A DNA stretch of 14,877 nucleotides, taken from positions 1 to 14,877 of the forward strand of contig JAYWAO010000229.1 in NCBI GenBank assembly GCA_043782365.1, given 5' to 3'. This document shows positions 1-7,330 of this stretch, piece by piece. This DNA is from CAIWCD01 sp043782365. GTDB lineage: Bacteria; Myxococcota; Myxococcia; Myxococcales; 40CM-4-68-19. The stretch's first letter is position 1; each line of letters begins with the position of its first letter. The translations under genes were made by a program, and so were the position numbers. The notes under the pieces were generated by a model. That model had not been told where the DNA came from, did no database searches, and saw nothing but the letters and a program-made list of their open reading frames with translations.

Positions 1-937
1 AGCGGCCCGTCGCCTCGGGAGAGCGCAGCGCGGCCGCGGAGAGCAGCGCGGCCAGCAGGAGGAGCGCGACGAGGCCCTCGTTCTTGGTCCAGGCGGCGAG
101 AGAGGCAGCGAGACCGGCGAGCGCGAGCAGGCGCTGCCCTGCGCCGTCGGCGGAAGCGAGGGCGCGCGCCGCGAGCGCCGTCGCAGCGAGGAGAAACGCG
201 GCGAGCGGGACGTCGGCGTACTGCGAGATCGCGCGGGTGAGCAGGGTCGGCGTGCCCAAGAGCAGGAGCAGGCCGTAGGCGCCCGCGCGAGACCCGCTCT
301 TGTCGGCGAGCGCGGCGGGCAGGAGCGCGAGCAGCGCTGTGCAGAAGAGCGCGGCGAGGAGCGGCGGGACCCAGAGCGACTCCGCGCCGAGCGCGCTCCA
401 CGCGTGCGCGATCAGGCCCGGGAGGAGCAGCGGGTAGTCCGAGTGCGGCACCTGCTCGTGCGGGGGGAAGACGAGCGCGAGGTCGCTCCCAGCGCGGGTG
501 AGCGCACGCGCGCGCAGGTTCCAGATCGCCGAGGCGTCCCACCCGCCGTCGGGGTAGCGGACGCTGTGCTCGAGGAAGATGAGCGCGAAGACGGCGAGGC
601 CAAGGATGCAGACCGCGAGCAGCAGCGGAGAGATGGGCGCTGTAGAGCCAGGAGAGGCTGGAGGCGCTGTTGGCGCTCGAGTCCGCTTCCAGAAGAGCAG
701 CGGCGCAGCCAGCAGCAAGAGGAGCAGATCGCTCGCGGGGCCGCGCGAGCGCGCGAGGAGCAGCGTCGCGCTGGAGGCAGCCGAGACGAGGCCCAGGCCC
801 AGGAGCGTCGCGAGCGCGGCGCGCAAGGCCCGCTCGGCCCTGCTGTCGGCAGGCGCGTGGAACCCGAGACGCACCGCTGCGAGCCCCGAGGCGTAGACCG
901 CGAGCACGAGCAGCGCGCAGCGGGCGGCGGCGCTCAC
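1..937 (-). CDS. Multipass membrane glycosyltransferase (GT39/ArnT-like), 3' end missing
   Basis: The gene starts with GTG at 937-935, inside a GTGA overlap with the stop of the preceding small gene, and stays open to the left edge, giving 312 residues. It has a hydrophobic N-terminus and several Leu/Ala-rich membrane segments (about 8-24, 41-62, 69-83, 104-122, 190-210, 220-234, 243-260). Between them are soluble motifs seen in bacterial polyprenyl-phosphate-sugar-dependent glycosyltransferases: PDGGWDASAIWNLRAR (129-144), HSDYPLLLPG (165-174), SQYADVP (238-244) and AWTKNEG (283-288). The likely role is transfer of a sugar from a lipid-phosphate donor on the outer face of the inner membrane. 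Donor and acceptor cannot be read from the sequence. It is the third gene of a translationally coupled minus-strand operon. The absence of an internal ATG makes it easy to miss in ATG-based ORF calls. The family call is from motif recognition; an O-antigen ligase or DUF2029-like relative is the main alternative. Confidence 0.8.
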   Translation of the reverse strand, partial: MSAAARCALLVLAVYASGLAAVRLGFHAPADSRAERALRAALATLLGLGLVSAASSATLLLARSRGPASDLLLLLLAAPLLFWKRTRAPTAPPASPGSTAPISPLLLAVCILGLAVFALIFLEHSVRYPDGGWDASAIWNLRARALTRAGSDLALVFPPHEQVPHSDYPLLLPGLIAHAWSALGAESLWVPPLLAALFCTALLALLPAALADKSGSRAGAYGLLLLLGTPTLLTRAISQYADVPLAAFLLAATALAARALASADGAGQRLLALAGLAASLAAWTKNEGLVALLLLAALLSAAALRSPEATGR

Positions 938-1332
938 TTGCGCTCCAGCAGGGCGGTGCCGTTCACAAATGAATCAACTACCGAAAGTCCGTGCAAGGCG
1001 CAGAGCGCCGGCAAGGCTTCGACGTGCAGCAGGTCGGCCACCACGAAGCGGGCGCCTTCCTCGGCGACGAGCAGCCTGGGCGCGAGCGCGTAGAGCGCGT
1101 CGAAGCGCATGCGGCCGGCCTGCTCGCTGCCTGGCGGGGCATCGGTGAGGTAGCCGAAGCGCCCTCCCTGGGGCAGGCGCGCGAGCAGCGGCAGGTAGCG
1201 GGTGTCGATCCGCCTTTGGGGGACCTCCAGCGTGTAGACGCGCTCTTTGTAGAGGTGGACCGAGACACCGCGCAGCAGGCCAGCGATGGCTGCGGCGATG
1301 ACGAGGCAGCCGCTGAGCAGGTCGCGGCTCAG
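934..1332 (-). CDS. Small single-pass membrane protein next to glycosyltransferases; start uncertain
   Basis: This is an open frame of about 132 residues between two glycosyltransferase genes. It has one N-terminal membrane helix (about residues 5-20, LLSGCLVIAAAIAGLLRG). A soluble domain follows, with GGRFGYLTDAPP, RFDALYALAPRLLV and a C-terminal GLSVVDSFVNGTALLERK segment. Similar short proteins (TM helix, then GYxTD, then YxLAPxxL, then a DFGNGxxLL-like end) are often found beside membrane glycosyltransferases; this is from memory and the function is unknown. There is no ATG, GTG or TTG between the upstream stop and the membrane helix. The only well-placed initiator is CTG at 1332-1330, which overlaps the upstream TGA as CTGA and has GGAG 5 nt before it. 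A GTG further upstream would overlap the previous gene by over 80 nt. The 3' end overlaps the next gene's GTG. A frameshift joining it to the upstream mannosyltransferase is the alternative. Confidence 0.65.
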   Translation of the reverse strand: MSRDLLSGCLVIAAAIAGLLRGVSVHLYKERVYTLEVPQRRIDTRYLPLLARLPQGGRFGYLTDAPPGSEQAGRMRFDALYALAPRLLVAEEGARFVVADLLHVEALPALCALHGLSVVDSFVNGTALLERK

Positions 1333-2423
1333 ACCAGCTCCGAGGTGAGGAAGAGCAGCTCCATCGCGGCGAACAGCAGCGCGAGCGCGCCCAGCGCGGT
1401 GACCAACGCCCACCGCGGCCAGCGCTGCACGAGCCAGACCGCCGGGAGCAGCGCACACTCGGAGCGGGCGAACGTCACGTTGCCTCCCGCCAAGAGCGGC
1501 ATCAGCCATGCGAGCGCGCAGTAGACGAGCAACGTGCGCGCGCGGCCTCCCTCTCGCCAGAGGGCGCGGGCCTGCGCGAGGAGCCACGCCATGAAGGCCG
1601 TCACCAGCAGCGTCTGGACTCCGGCCACCACCCGGACCCGCTCCCAATAGCGGCGGTTCACCAGCGGCTTGAGGCGGGCGCCGAGCGTGTCGAGCGGGTC
1701 GTGGAGGCCCTCTTCGGCCTGGTGGTGCATGAGGAGGTAGCCGTCCCAGTGGCCCGTCTGCAGCTGCTGCACGAGGAAGACGAGGCAGAGGCCCACGCCA
1801 GCGCCGAGGGCGGGGAGGAGGCGCTTGCGGCCAGTGCCCGCGAGGGTGATGGCGGGGCCCACGACGATCCCAACGGGGTACAAGGTGGCCGCGAGCAGCG
1901 AGAAGACTGCCGCGAGCCAGTACCGATCGGCGGCGGCGAAACGGACCGCCAGGAGCACGCAGACGAGCAGCGCAGCGAGCGGAAACGCGGCGCGCAGGTA
2001 GATGCTGCCCGGGAAGACGCAGGCGATCGCCAGCGCCAGGGCGCCCTGCAGGCCGCGGTCCGAGAGCGAATCGCGCACCAGCCAGAGGACGGCCGCGCTG
2101 CAGGCGAGCGGCACGGCGAGCGCTGCGGCGTGGAGCGGCACACCACCGAGCATCGCGAGGCGGACCAGCGCGGGATACCCGGGAAACCACCCCGTCGAGC
2201 CGCACCAATGGGCGGGCTCCAATGGGCGGCAGTGATTGAGCTGGTATCCGCCGGTCGCGATCTCCAGGTAGAAGCGCGAATCCCACCGCTCCCAGGTGGC
2301 GGCGGAGAAGGGGTCGTAGCCGTAGAGCCAGGCGAGCAGCGCGCAGTACGCGCCGACCGCGGCCCAGGAGGCGAGCGCGACCAGCGAGGGGCTTCGCGAG
2401 AGCTGTCTGGCAGGGCCCAGCAT
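1329..2423 (-). CDS. PIG-V-like membrane mannosyltransferase
   Basis: A 364-residue, strongly hydrophobic protein with about eight to ten predicted membrane segments, the first at about 14-35. After it comes a luminal/periplasmic-type loop with ERWDSRFYLEIATGGY (W47, D48, S49) and then WFPGYP (79-84). The RWDSxxYLxIAxxGY...FPxYP pattern is the hallmark of the PIG-V (GPI mannosyltransferase II) family and its bacterial homologues, which use polyprenyl-phosphate-mannose. The length is normal for bacterial members. The ATG at 2423-2421 is preceded by an extended -10 box and no Shine-Dalgarno, suggesting a leaderless message. It is the first gene of a minus-strand operon followed by a small membrane protein and a second glycosyltransferase, with 4-bp overlaps. 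It is transcribed divergently from the Uma2 gene across 126 bp. The acceptor is unknown. Mannose specificity is inferred from the family and from GDP-mannose genes in the same window. Confidence 0.82.
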   Translation of the reverse strand: MLGPARQLSRSPSLVALASWAAVGAYCALLAWLYGYDPFSAATWERWDSRFYLEIATGGYQLNHCRPLEPAHWCGSTGWFPGYPALVRLAMLGGVPLHAAALAVPLACSAAVLWLVRDSLSDRGLQGALALAIACVFPGSIYLRAAFPLAALLVCVLLAVRFAAADRYWLAAVFSLLAATLYPVGIVVGPAITLAGTGRKRLLPALGAGVGLCLVFLVQQLQTGHWDGYLLMHHQAEEGLHDPLDTLGARLKPLVNRRYWERVRVVAGVQTLLVTAFMAWLLAQARALWREGGRARTLLVYCALAWLMPLLAGGNVTFARSECALLPAVWLVQRWPRWALVTALGALALLFAAMELLFLTSELV

Positions 2424-2432
2424 CGTCAGGCC

Positions 2433-2441
2433 CGTATACCA
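2433..2441 (-). promoter_or_regulatory. Extended -10 promoter for the mannosyltransferase operon
   Basis: On the minus strand the sequence reads TGGTATACG. This is a TGn extension followed by TATACG, which matches TATAAT at four of six positions. The hexamer ends 9 nt before the ATG, so transcription would begin within a few bases of the start codon. No convincing -35 box lies 17 bp upstream, which is usual for extended -10 promoters. No ribosome binding site is present. Confidence 0.5.
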
Positions 2442-2532
2442 CCGGCTTGCTTGGGGCCCTGGTCGCCGCCCAGCGCAGCGGTGGCGGGCGAACGAGGGAC
2501 GCTGGCCGGGATTCGCTCCGGCCCGCGCTGGC

Positions 2533-2541
2533 TGCTAGAAT
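2533..2541 (+). promoter_or_regulatory. Extended -10 promoter for the Uma2 gene
   Basis: TGCTAGAAT contains a TGn extension and TAGAAT, which matches the -10 consensus at five of six positions. Eight bases separate it from the ATG at 2550, so a transcript started at the usual distance would have almost no leader. The -35 region is poor. The same arrangement precedes the helicase and phosphomannomutase genes. Confidence 0.6.
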
Positions 2542-2549
2542 GCGATGCG

Positions 2550-3125
2550 ATGGACTCCAACGTAGAAATGCTCGCCCCGATGGGCATCCGGCCGCTCCGG
2601 CGCGCCGAGTACGACCGGTTGGTGGCCGCGGGCGCGTTCACGGGCGAGCGCGTCGAGCTGGTTCGGGGGAGGCTGATCCGCATGAGTCCGCAGGGAGCGC
2701 TGCACGCGTGGGTAGTGAGCAGCTTCCTCGATGCGCTGCTGCCTCCGCTGCTCGGGAGGGCCAAGGTCCTCTGCCAGTCGCCGCTGGCGCTGTTGGACGA
2801 CGAGCCGGAGCCGGACCTCGCGGTGGTCCCCAGGCCAGCCGACGGAGCGCTGGCGCCCTTGCCGGACACCGCTCACCTCGTCATCGAGATGGCGGACTCG
2901 TCCCTGAACTATGACCTCAAGGTGAAGGCGCGCCTCTACGCGGAGGCCGGCGTGCCCGAGTATTGGCTGGTCGATGTGCGCGCGCGCCGCGTGCTGGTGC
3001 ACCGCGGGCCGGCGGCGGACGGGTACGAGTCGATCACCGAGGCGGGGCCCGAGGGCGTGCTGCAGGTGCCCGGGTTCGAGGATGTGAAGGTGGAGTTGGC
3101 GACGGTGCTGCCGGCCGCGAAGTAG
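2550..3125 (+). CDS. Uma2-family PD-(D/E)XK-like endonuclease
   Basis: A 191-residue protein with the layout of the Uma2 family (PF05685). An N-terminal substrate-like segment contains YDRLVAAGAFTGERVELVRGRLIRMSPQG-type features. The restriction-endonuclease-like core follows: EPEPDLAVV (D89), HLVIEMADSS (E113), and YDLKVKARLYAEAGVPEYWLVD with candidate catalytic K124 or K126. These give a D...E...K set as in PD-(D/E)XK folds. The start was chosen at 2550 because the family N-terminus begins there and the extended -10 lies 8 nt upstream. There is no Shine-Dalgarno. Uma2 proteins are very common in cyanobacteria and other large genomes. Their physiological role is mostly unknown, so a nuclease function is inferred from fold. 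It is the first plus-strand gene of the accessory block, 74 bp before the helicase, which has its own promoter. Confidence 0.88.
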   Translation: MDSNVEMLAPMGIRPLRRAEYDRLVAAGAFTGERVELVRGRLIRMSPQGALHAWVVSSFLDALLPPLLGRAKVLCQSPLALLDDEPEPDLAVVPRPADGALAPLPDTAHLVIEMADSSLNYDLKVKARLYAEAGVPEYWLVDVRARRVLVHRGPAADGYESITEAGPEGVLQVPGFEDVKVELATVLPAAK

Positions 3126-3184
3126 CGGCACGGCAGATTGCAAGGTTTCGTTATCGACCCGATTGCGGCAAGTCGTACCATCGG

Positions 3185-3193
3185 TGCTAGCCT
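3185..3193 (+). promoter_or_regulatory. Extended -10 promoter for the helicase gene
   Basis: TGCTAGCCT carries the TGn extension and TAGCCT, which matches the -10 consensus at T1, A2 and T6. Only six bases separate it from the ATG at 3200, and no Shine-Dalgarno precedes the gene. A possible -35 (TTGCGG at 3163-3168) lies 19 bp upstream. The pattern matches the boxes before Uma2 and the phosphomannomutase. Confidence 0.5.
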
Positions 3194-3199
3194 GGCCCG

Positions 3200-6100
3200 A
3201 TGAAGCCAGGGCTCTACGAGTCGCTCGTCACCCAAGGTGTTGAGAAGGCGGTGCGCGACTCGCCGGAGCCGCTCTCGGTAGAGCGGGAGCCACTCGTCGA
3301 AGGCAGCGCGCCACACATCCTGGGCCGTTACCTCTTCGACGCCCTGGTGCGCACGCTTCGCAACCTCCCCGAGAAGGACCGCGCCGGAGCCCAAGTGGCG
3401 CTCACCAACCGCCTCGTCGACATCATGCAAGAGGTCGCCCCGCAGGCGGGCATCGACGAGGACGAGCGGGTGGCGGATCCCGCCCAGGTGCTACTCTCTC
3501 TGCGCGCGGCCTCCGCGCAGCGGCTCGGTGTGGCCGGCCTGCCGCGGCCGACGCTGCCGCTGCGCCACAGCGACCTCCTGGTGAACGGCCCGCGAGATCT
3601 GCGCTTGGGTCCCCAGATCCGCGGCGAGCTCGCCTCGGCTGACGCGGTCGACGTGCTGGTCTCGTTCGTGAAATGGAACGGCGTCCGCTTGATCCGGTCG
3701 GAGCTGGCGCAGTTTGCCGCACGCCACCCGGGCGGGCTGCGGGTGCTGACGACGACCTACATGGGCGCGACGGAACCCGACGCGCTCGACCTGCTGCAGG
3801 ATCTCGGCGCGGAAGTGCGCGTCTCGTACGACGCGCGACGTACCCGGCTGCACGCGAAGGCCTGGCTCTTTCACCGCGACACCGGGTTCTCGACGGCGCT
3901 GATCGGCTCGTCGAACCTCTCGCCGAGCGCGATGCTGGACGGCTGTGAATGGAACGTGCGGCTCTCGGCGATCGACAACAAGACCATCCTCGACAAGTTC
4001 GTCGTCACGTTCCTTCAATACTGGGGCGATACCCAGGCTTTCGAGCCCTACGAGCGCGCGCGATTCGTCGAAGAGACGCGGCGGCGAGATCCGGAGCGAG
4101 ACGCGCTCGCACGCGCGGTCAACTTGCGGCCCTATCCGCACCAACAGGCAGCGCTGGACTCGCTCGCCACTGAGCGGCGGAACGGGCACCACAAGAACCT
4201 GGTGGTGGCCGCGACAGGCACGGGCAAGACGGTAGTGGCCGCGCTCGACTATGTGCGGCTACGGCAGGAGCTGGGTGGTGATCCGACGCTGCTCTTCGTG
4301 GCGCACAGCGAAGAGATCCTTTCGCAAAGCCTCGCGATGTACAGAGCGGCGCTCCGCGACGGAAACTTCGGCGAGCTGCGGGTCGGCGCGCGGCGCCCGT
4401 TCGAGGGGCGACATGTCTTCTCCAGCATCCAGTCGCTGCACGAGGAGGCGCTCGCGAACCTGCAGCCCGACGCCTACGACGTGGTGGTCATCGACGAGTT
4501 CCACCACGCCGCCGCGCCTTCGTACGAGCGGCTGCTCGGGCACCTGAGGCCCAAGGTGCTGCTCGGCCTGACCGCGACCCCGGAGCGCACCGACGGCAAG
4601 TCGGTGCTGGCCTGGTTCGACGGCCGCATCGCCGCCGAGCTGCGCCTCTGGGACGCGCTCGAGCTGGGTCTCCTGTCACCGTTCCAATACTTCGGGGTCC
4701 ACGACAGCACCGACCTCTCGCGAGTGGACTTCGCTAGCGGCCGCTACGACGTCGCCACGCTCGAGAAGCTCTACACAGCCGACCACGTTCGCGCGAAGGC
4801 CGTACTGGGCGCGATCCAGCAGTATGTCCGGCAGCCCCAGACGATGCGCGGGCTGGGCTTCTGTGTCTCGGTGGCCCACGCCCGGTTCATGGCGGCGTTC
4901 ATCAACCAGCTCGCCCCCAGCACGGGTTTGCGCGCGGTGGCCGTCGACGGCGAGAGCAGCGACCAGGACCGGCGCGCGGCCCTGCAGCAGCTGCGGGAGG
5001 GCAGCGTCAACCTGGTCTTCAGCGTCAACCTCTTCAACGAAGGCGTGGACCTGCCCGCGGTCGACACCGTGCTCTTCCTGCGCCCCACCGAGAGCGCGAC
5101 CCTCTTCCTGCAGCAGCTCGGCCGAGGGCTGCGGCTCGAGGAAGGGAAGACGTGCCTGACGGTGCTCGACCTGATCGGGACCGCGAATCGCAAGTTTCGC
5201 TATGTCGATCGGTTCAAGGCGCTCACCCGGGGTACGCGCGCGGCGGTGGAGCGTGCGGTGGAGGAGGGCTTCCCGCACCTGCCGGCGGGCTGCGAGATCC
5301 GGCTCGATGAGCAGAGCCAGCGCGCCGTGCTCGCGAATCTCAAGGAGGCACTGCGGAACGATTGGAAGGAGATGGCGAAGGACCTGCGCGCGCTTGGGTC
5401 CGTGCGGCTTGCAGCCTTTCTGCGCGAGGCGGACTTGGAGCTGGAAGAGTTCTACTCGCGCCCGCGGCGCACGCTGGTCGGACTGCGGCACGAGGCGGGC
5501 CTGAGGCCCGGTCCTGCGCCCGACAACGAGCTGACACGCGCCCTCGGGCGACTGCTCTATCTCGACGACGAAGTTCGGCTCGAACGCTGGCGAGCGTGGC
5601 TCGCAGAGCCGTCCCCTCCTCCTGCCGATGCAGGCGATCCTCTGCAGCTGATGCTCTTTGCAGTGCTGGGGCAGGCGCGCAGGCCCGTCGCGGAGCTGTC
5701 GGAGGCCCTCGCGGAGCTGTGGGCGGCGCCTGAGCTGCGCGAGGAGCTGGGCGACCTCCTCGCGCTCCTCGCGGATCAGCAGCGCCGGCCGACCTTTGCC
5801 CTGCGCGGCCTGCCCTTCCGCGTCCATGCGAGCTACAGCCGCGATGAGATCGCCGCCGGTCTCCTCCAGACCCGGAGCGACAAGCTGCTGCGGACCCAGA
5901 GCGGCGTCTTCAAGTGCGACGACGCGCACGCCGACGTCCTCTACGTCGAGATCGACAAAGACCCCAAGCACTACACGCCGACCACGTTCTACGACGACCG
6001 TCCGCTCTCGCCGAGGATGTTCCAATGGGAGTCGCAGGCGAAGACCCGCGCCGGCTCGGAGACGGGGCAGCGGTACCAGCGGCCGCCGCCCGGATGGCGC

Positions 6101-6280
6101 ACGCTGCTCTTCGTGCGGCAGCGCGCCGAGGACGGGCGCGGGAACACCAGCCCCTACCTGTTCCTCGGGCCCGTGAAGTACGTGTCGCACGAGGGGGAGA
6201 AGCCAATGAAGATCGTCTGGGAGCTGGAACGGCCGATGCCGCCGGAGTTCTTTGGGGAGGTGAAGATCGCGGCGGGGTAG
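3200..6280 (+). CDS. PLD nuclease / SF2 helicase / DUF3427 fusion protein
   Basis: A 1026-residue multidomain protein. Residues 1-130 are an uncharacterised alpha-rich head. A phospholipase-D-like nuclease domain follows (about 130-290) with LHAKAWLF (H218, K220) and GSSNLS (236-241), the HxK...N pattern of a single PLD half-site. The SF2 helicase core comes next: YPHQQAALD, Walker A GTGKT (340-344), DEFH (432-435), TATPERTDG (from 458) and motif VI QQLGRGLRL (638-646). The C-terminal third matches DUF3427 (PF11907), with HASYSRDEI (876-884), FYDD (930-933) and MFQWESQ (940-946). All catalytic motifs appear intact and the length is normal for this architecture. The likely role is an ATP-driven DNA translocase or unwinder coupled to nuclease cleavage. 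Such proteins occur in accessory and defence contexts, but their targets are not established. It is followed after 69 bp by an AAA ATPase/TOPRIM pair on the same strand. The start is supported by the -10 box 6 nt upstream. Confidence 0.92.
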   Translation: MKPGLYESLVTQGVEKAVRDSPEPLSVEREPLVEGSAPHILGRYLFDALVRTLRNLPEKDRAGAQVALTNRLVDIMQEVAPQAGIDEDERVADPAQVLLSLRAASAQRLGVAGLPRPTLPLRHSDLLVNGPRDLRLGPQIRGELASADAVDVLVSFVKWNGVRLIRSELAQFAARHPGGLRVLTTTYMGATEPDALDLLQDLGAEVRVSYDARRTRLHAKAWLFHRDTGFSTALIGSSNLSPSAMLDGCEWNVRLSAIDNKTILDKFVVTFLQYWGDTQAFEPYERARFVEETRRRDPERDALARAVNLRPYPHQQAALDSLATERRNGHHKNLVVAATGTGKTVVAALDYVRLRQELGGDPTLLFVAHSEEILSQSLAMYRAALRDGNFGELRVGARRPFEGRHVFSSIQSLHEEALANLQPDAYDVVVIDEFHHAAAPSYERLLGHLRPKVLLGLTATPERTDGKSVLAWFDGRIAAELRLWDALELGLLSPFQYFGVHDSTDLSRVDFASGRYDVATLEKLYTADHVRAKAVLGAIQQYVRQPQTMRGLGFCVSVAHARFMAAFINQLAPSTGLRAVAVDGESSDQDRRAALQQLREGSVNLVFSVNLFNEGVDLPAVDTVLFLRPTESATLFLQQLGRGLRLEEGKTCLTVLDLIGTANRKFRYVDRFKALTRGTRAAVERAVEEGFPHLPAGCEIRLDEQSQRAVLANLKEALRNDWKEMAKDLRALGSVRLAAFLREADLELEEFYSRPRRTLVGLRHEAGLRPGPAPDNELTRALGRLLYLDDEVRLERWRAWLAEPSPPPADAGDPLQLMLFAVLGQARRPVAELSEALAELWAAPELREELGDLLALLADQQRRPTFALRGLPFRVHASYSRDEIAAGLLQTRSDKLLRTQSGVFKCDDAHADVLYVEIDKDPKHYTPTTFYDDRPLSPRMFQWESQAKTRAGSETGQRYQRPPPGWRTLLFVRQRAEDGRGNTSPYLFLGPVKYVSHEGEKPMKIVWELERPMPPEFFGEVKIAAG

Positions 6281-6334
6281 GGCCTCCCCGGTTGCGCTCT
6301 GTCCCGAGAGGAAGTGGAGGGCGGTCACTCTCCG

Positions 6335-6346
6335 TGCTACGGGGAG
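6335..6346 (+). promoter_or_regulatory. Weak -10-like box and purine-rich site before the ATPase gene
   Basis: The 69-bp gap after the helicase ends with TGCTACGGG (6335-6343), which resembles the TGCTAnnn boxes elsewhere in the window but lacks the final T. GGGGAG (6341-6346) lies 3 nt before the ATG. The gene may have its own weak promoter or be co-transcribed with the helicase. A short stem between CTCTCCG and CGGGGAG surrounds the box. Low confidence. Confidence 0.25.
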
Positions 6347-6349
6347 TGC

Positions 6350-7330
6350 ATGTCCCGCCTGGATGTCATCGACGTGGAAAACTTTCGCGGCTTCGCGAGC
6401 GCGAAGCTCTCGGGGTTGACGGGGATGAACATCCTGGTCGGACCGAACAACAGCGGGAAGAGCACGCTGCTCGAGGCTGGCCTGCTCGCCTCCGAACTCG
6501 CAGTTCCCGACTCCAGCCAGTTCAGCGAAGCGCTGCGCTATGTTGTGGGCCGACGTGGCGTGAATGGCGAGCGAACCATCTCCAGCCTGTTCTGGCAGCG
6601 CGCTGAGCCGGTGCCTTCCTTCAAGGTCGCTGGCCGCCTGTTCCGTCGTGTCGGCGCCGCGACATTGGAAGTCGGCGGAGTCGGAGAGTTCCCCGTGGCG
6701 CTCAACCGACAACCACCAGTGTTCCGCACCAGCAAGTCGCTCTTCCTGGATGTCGATCTCGGACGGGAGGATGGCTCCCTCGAGGGTGCGTATACCGAGG
6801 CTGAAGACGCCGGATACCGCAAGCAACTGGTCGAGTTGCTCAGGCCGCTCTTGCCCGAGATTGTCGATCTGCGTCTCCAGCTTCCCGCCCAGGGACAGAT
6901 CGTCCTGTCGATCGAAGAGTCGTCGCGCCCTCCGTGGCCAGCGCTCTCGGCGGGCGATGGCTTCAAGCGCCTCCTCATTCTCGCGGCGCGGCTCTCCAGC
7001 GCCGCAGGCCGGGTCGCCTTCATCGAGGAGCCCGAGGTCTTCATGCATCCGTCCGCTCTGCGGCAGGTGGCCGCGATGCTCTGGCGCGCGGTCGGCATGG
7101 GGACCCAGGTCTTCCTCGCGACGCACAGTCTCGAGCTGATCGAGGCGCTTCTCGCTGGGCCCACTCCGCAGGTTCCTGGCGCGAGCCAGGCTCCGCAAGC
7201 GAAGGTCAACCTCGATGACCTCGCGGTCTTCCGCCTGCGCCGCGAGGACGGGATCCTCCGACACTCCCGGCTCTCGGGCACCCAGGCCAGCGAGCGCTTG
7301 CTCGAGCTTGGTGAGGATCTCCGCCGATGA
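6350..7330 (+). CDS. OLD-like AAA/ABC-type ATPase, partner of a TOPRIM protein
   Basis: A 326-residue ATPase of the AAA_15/AAA_21 class found in OLD nucleases, RecF and SMC-like proteins. It opens with IDVENFRGF. Walker A is GPNNSGKST (31-39), the signature-like LSAGDGFKRL is at about 199-208, Walker B is FIEEPE (224-229), and the H-loop is ATHS (257-260). The order is complete. The protein ends soon after the H-loop, with no C-terminal TOPRIM nuclease domain as in full-length OLD. That domain appears to be supplied by the next gene, which starts inside this stop codon (ATGA). The ATG at 6350 was chosen because it gives the usual family N-terminus and follows GGGGAG. An in-frame GTG at 6314 would add 12 residues. 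Codons ending in A or T look more frequent than in metK, consistent with horizontal acquisition. The probable role is a sensor or regulatory ATPase in a defence pair. Confidence 0.9.
   Translation: MSRLDVIDVENFRGFASAKLSGLTGMNILVGPNNSGKSTLLEAGLLASELAVPDSSQFSEALRYVVGRRGVNGERTISSLFWQRAEPVPSFKVAGRLFRRVGAATLEVGGVGEFPVALNRQPPVFRTSKSLFLDVDLGREDGSLEGAYTEAEDAGYRKQLVELLRPLLPEIVDLRLQLPAQGQIVLSIEESSRPPWPALSAGDGFKRLLILAARLSSAAGRVAFIEEPEVFMHPSALRQVAAMLWRAVGMGTQVFLATHSLELIEALLAGPTPQVPGASQAPQAKVNLDDLAVFRLRREDGILRHSRLSGTQASERLLELGEDLRR

Noticed and set aside
1329..2423. PIG-V-like gene as a frameshifted pseudogene
   Set aside because: Its 364 residues cover the normal family length with all motifs, and the following frame looks like a separate small gene. 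A frameshift remains possible and is noted as a finding.
934..2442. A 502-codon minus-strand open frame starting at 2442
   Set aside because: Most of it is Arg/Pro/Ala-rich sequence out of frame with the clear PIG-V-like protein at 1329-2423. Only its last ~132 codons are protein-like, and these are annotated separately.
6314..6349. GTG start at 6314 for the AAA ATPase
   Set aside because: It would add 12 residues unlike the family N-terminus, and its purine-rich site lies too close to the codon. ATG 6350 fits better.
4676..7264. An 862-codon minus-strand open frame
   Set aside because: It lies antisense to the helicase and ATPase genes, whose motifs are complete. Its sequence is low-complexity, charged and without domains, as expected for antisense frames in high-GC DNA.
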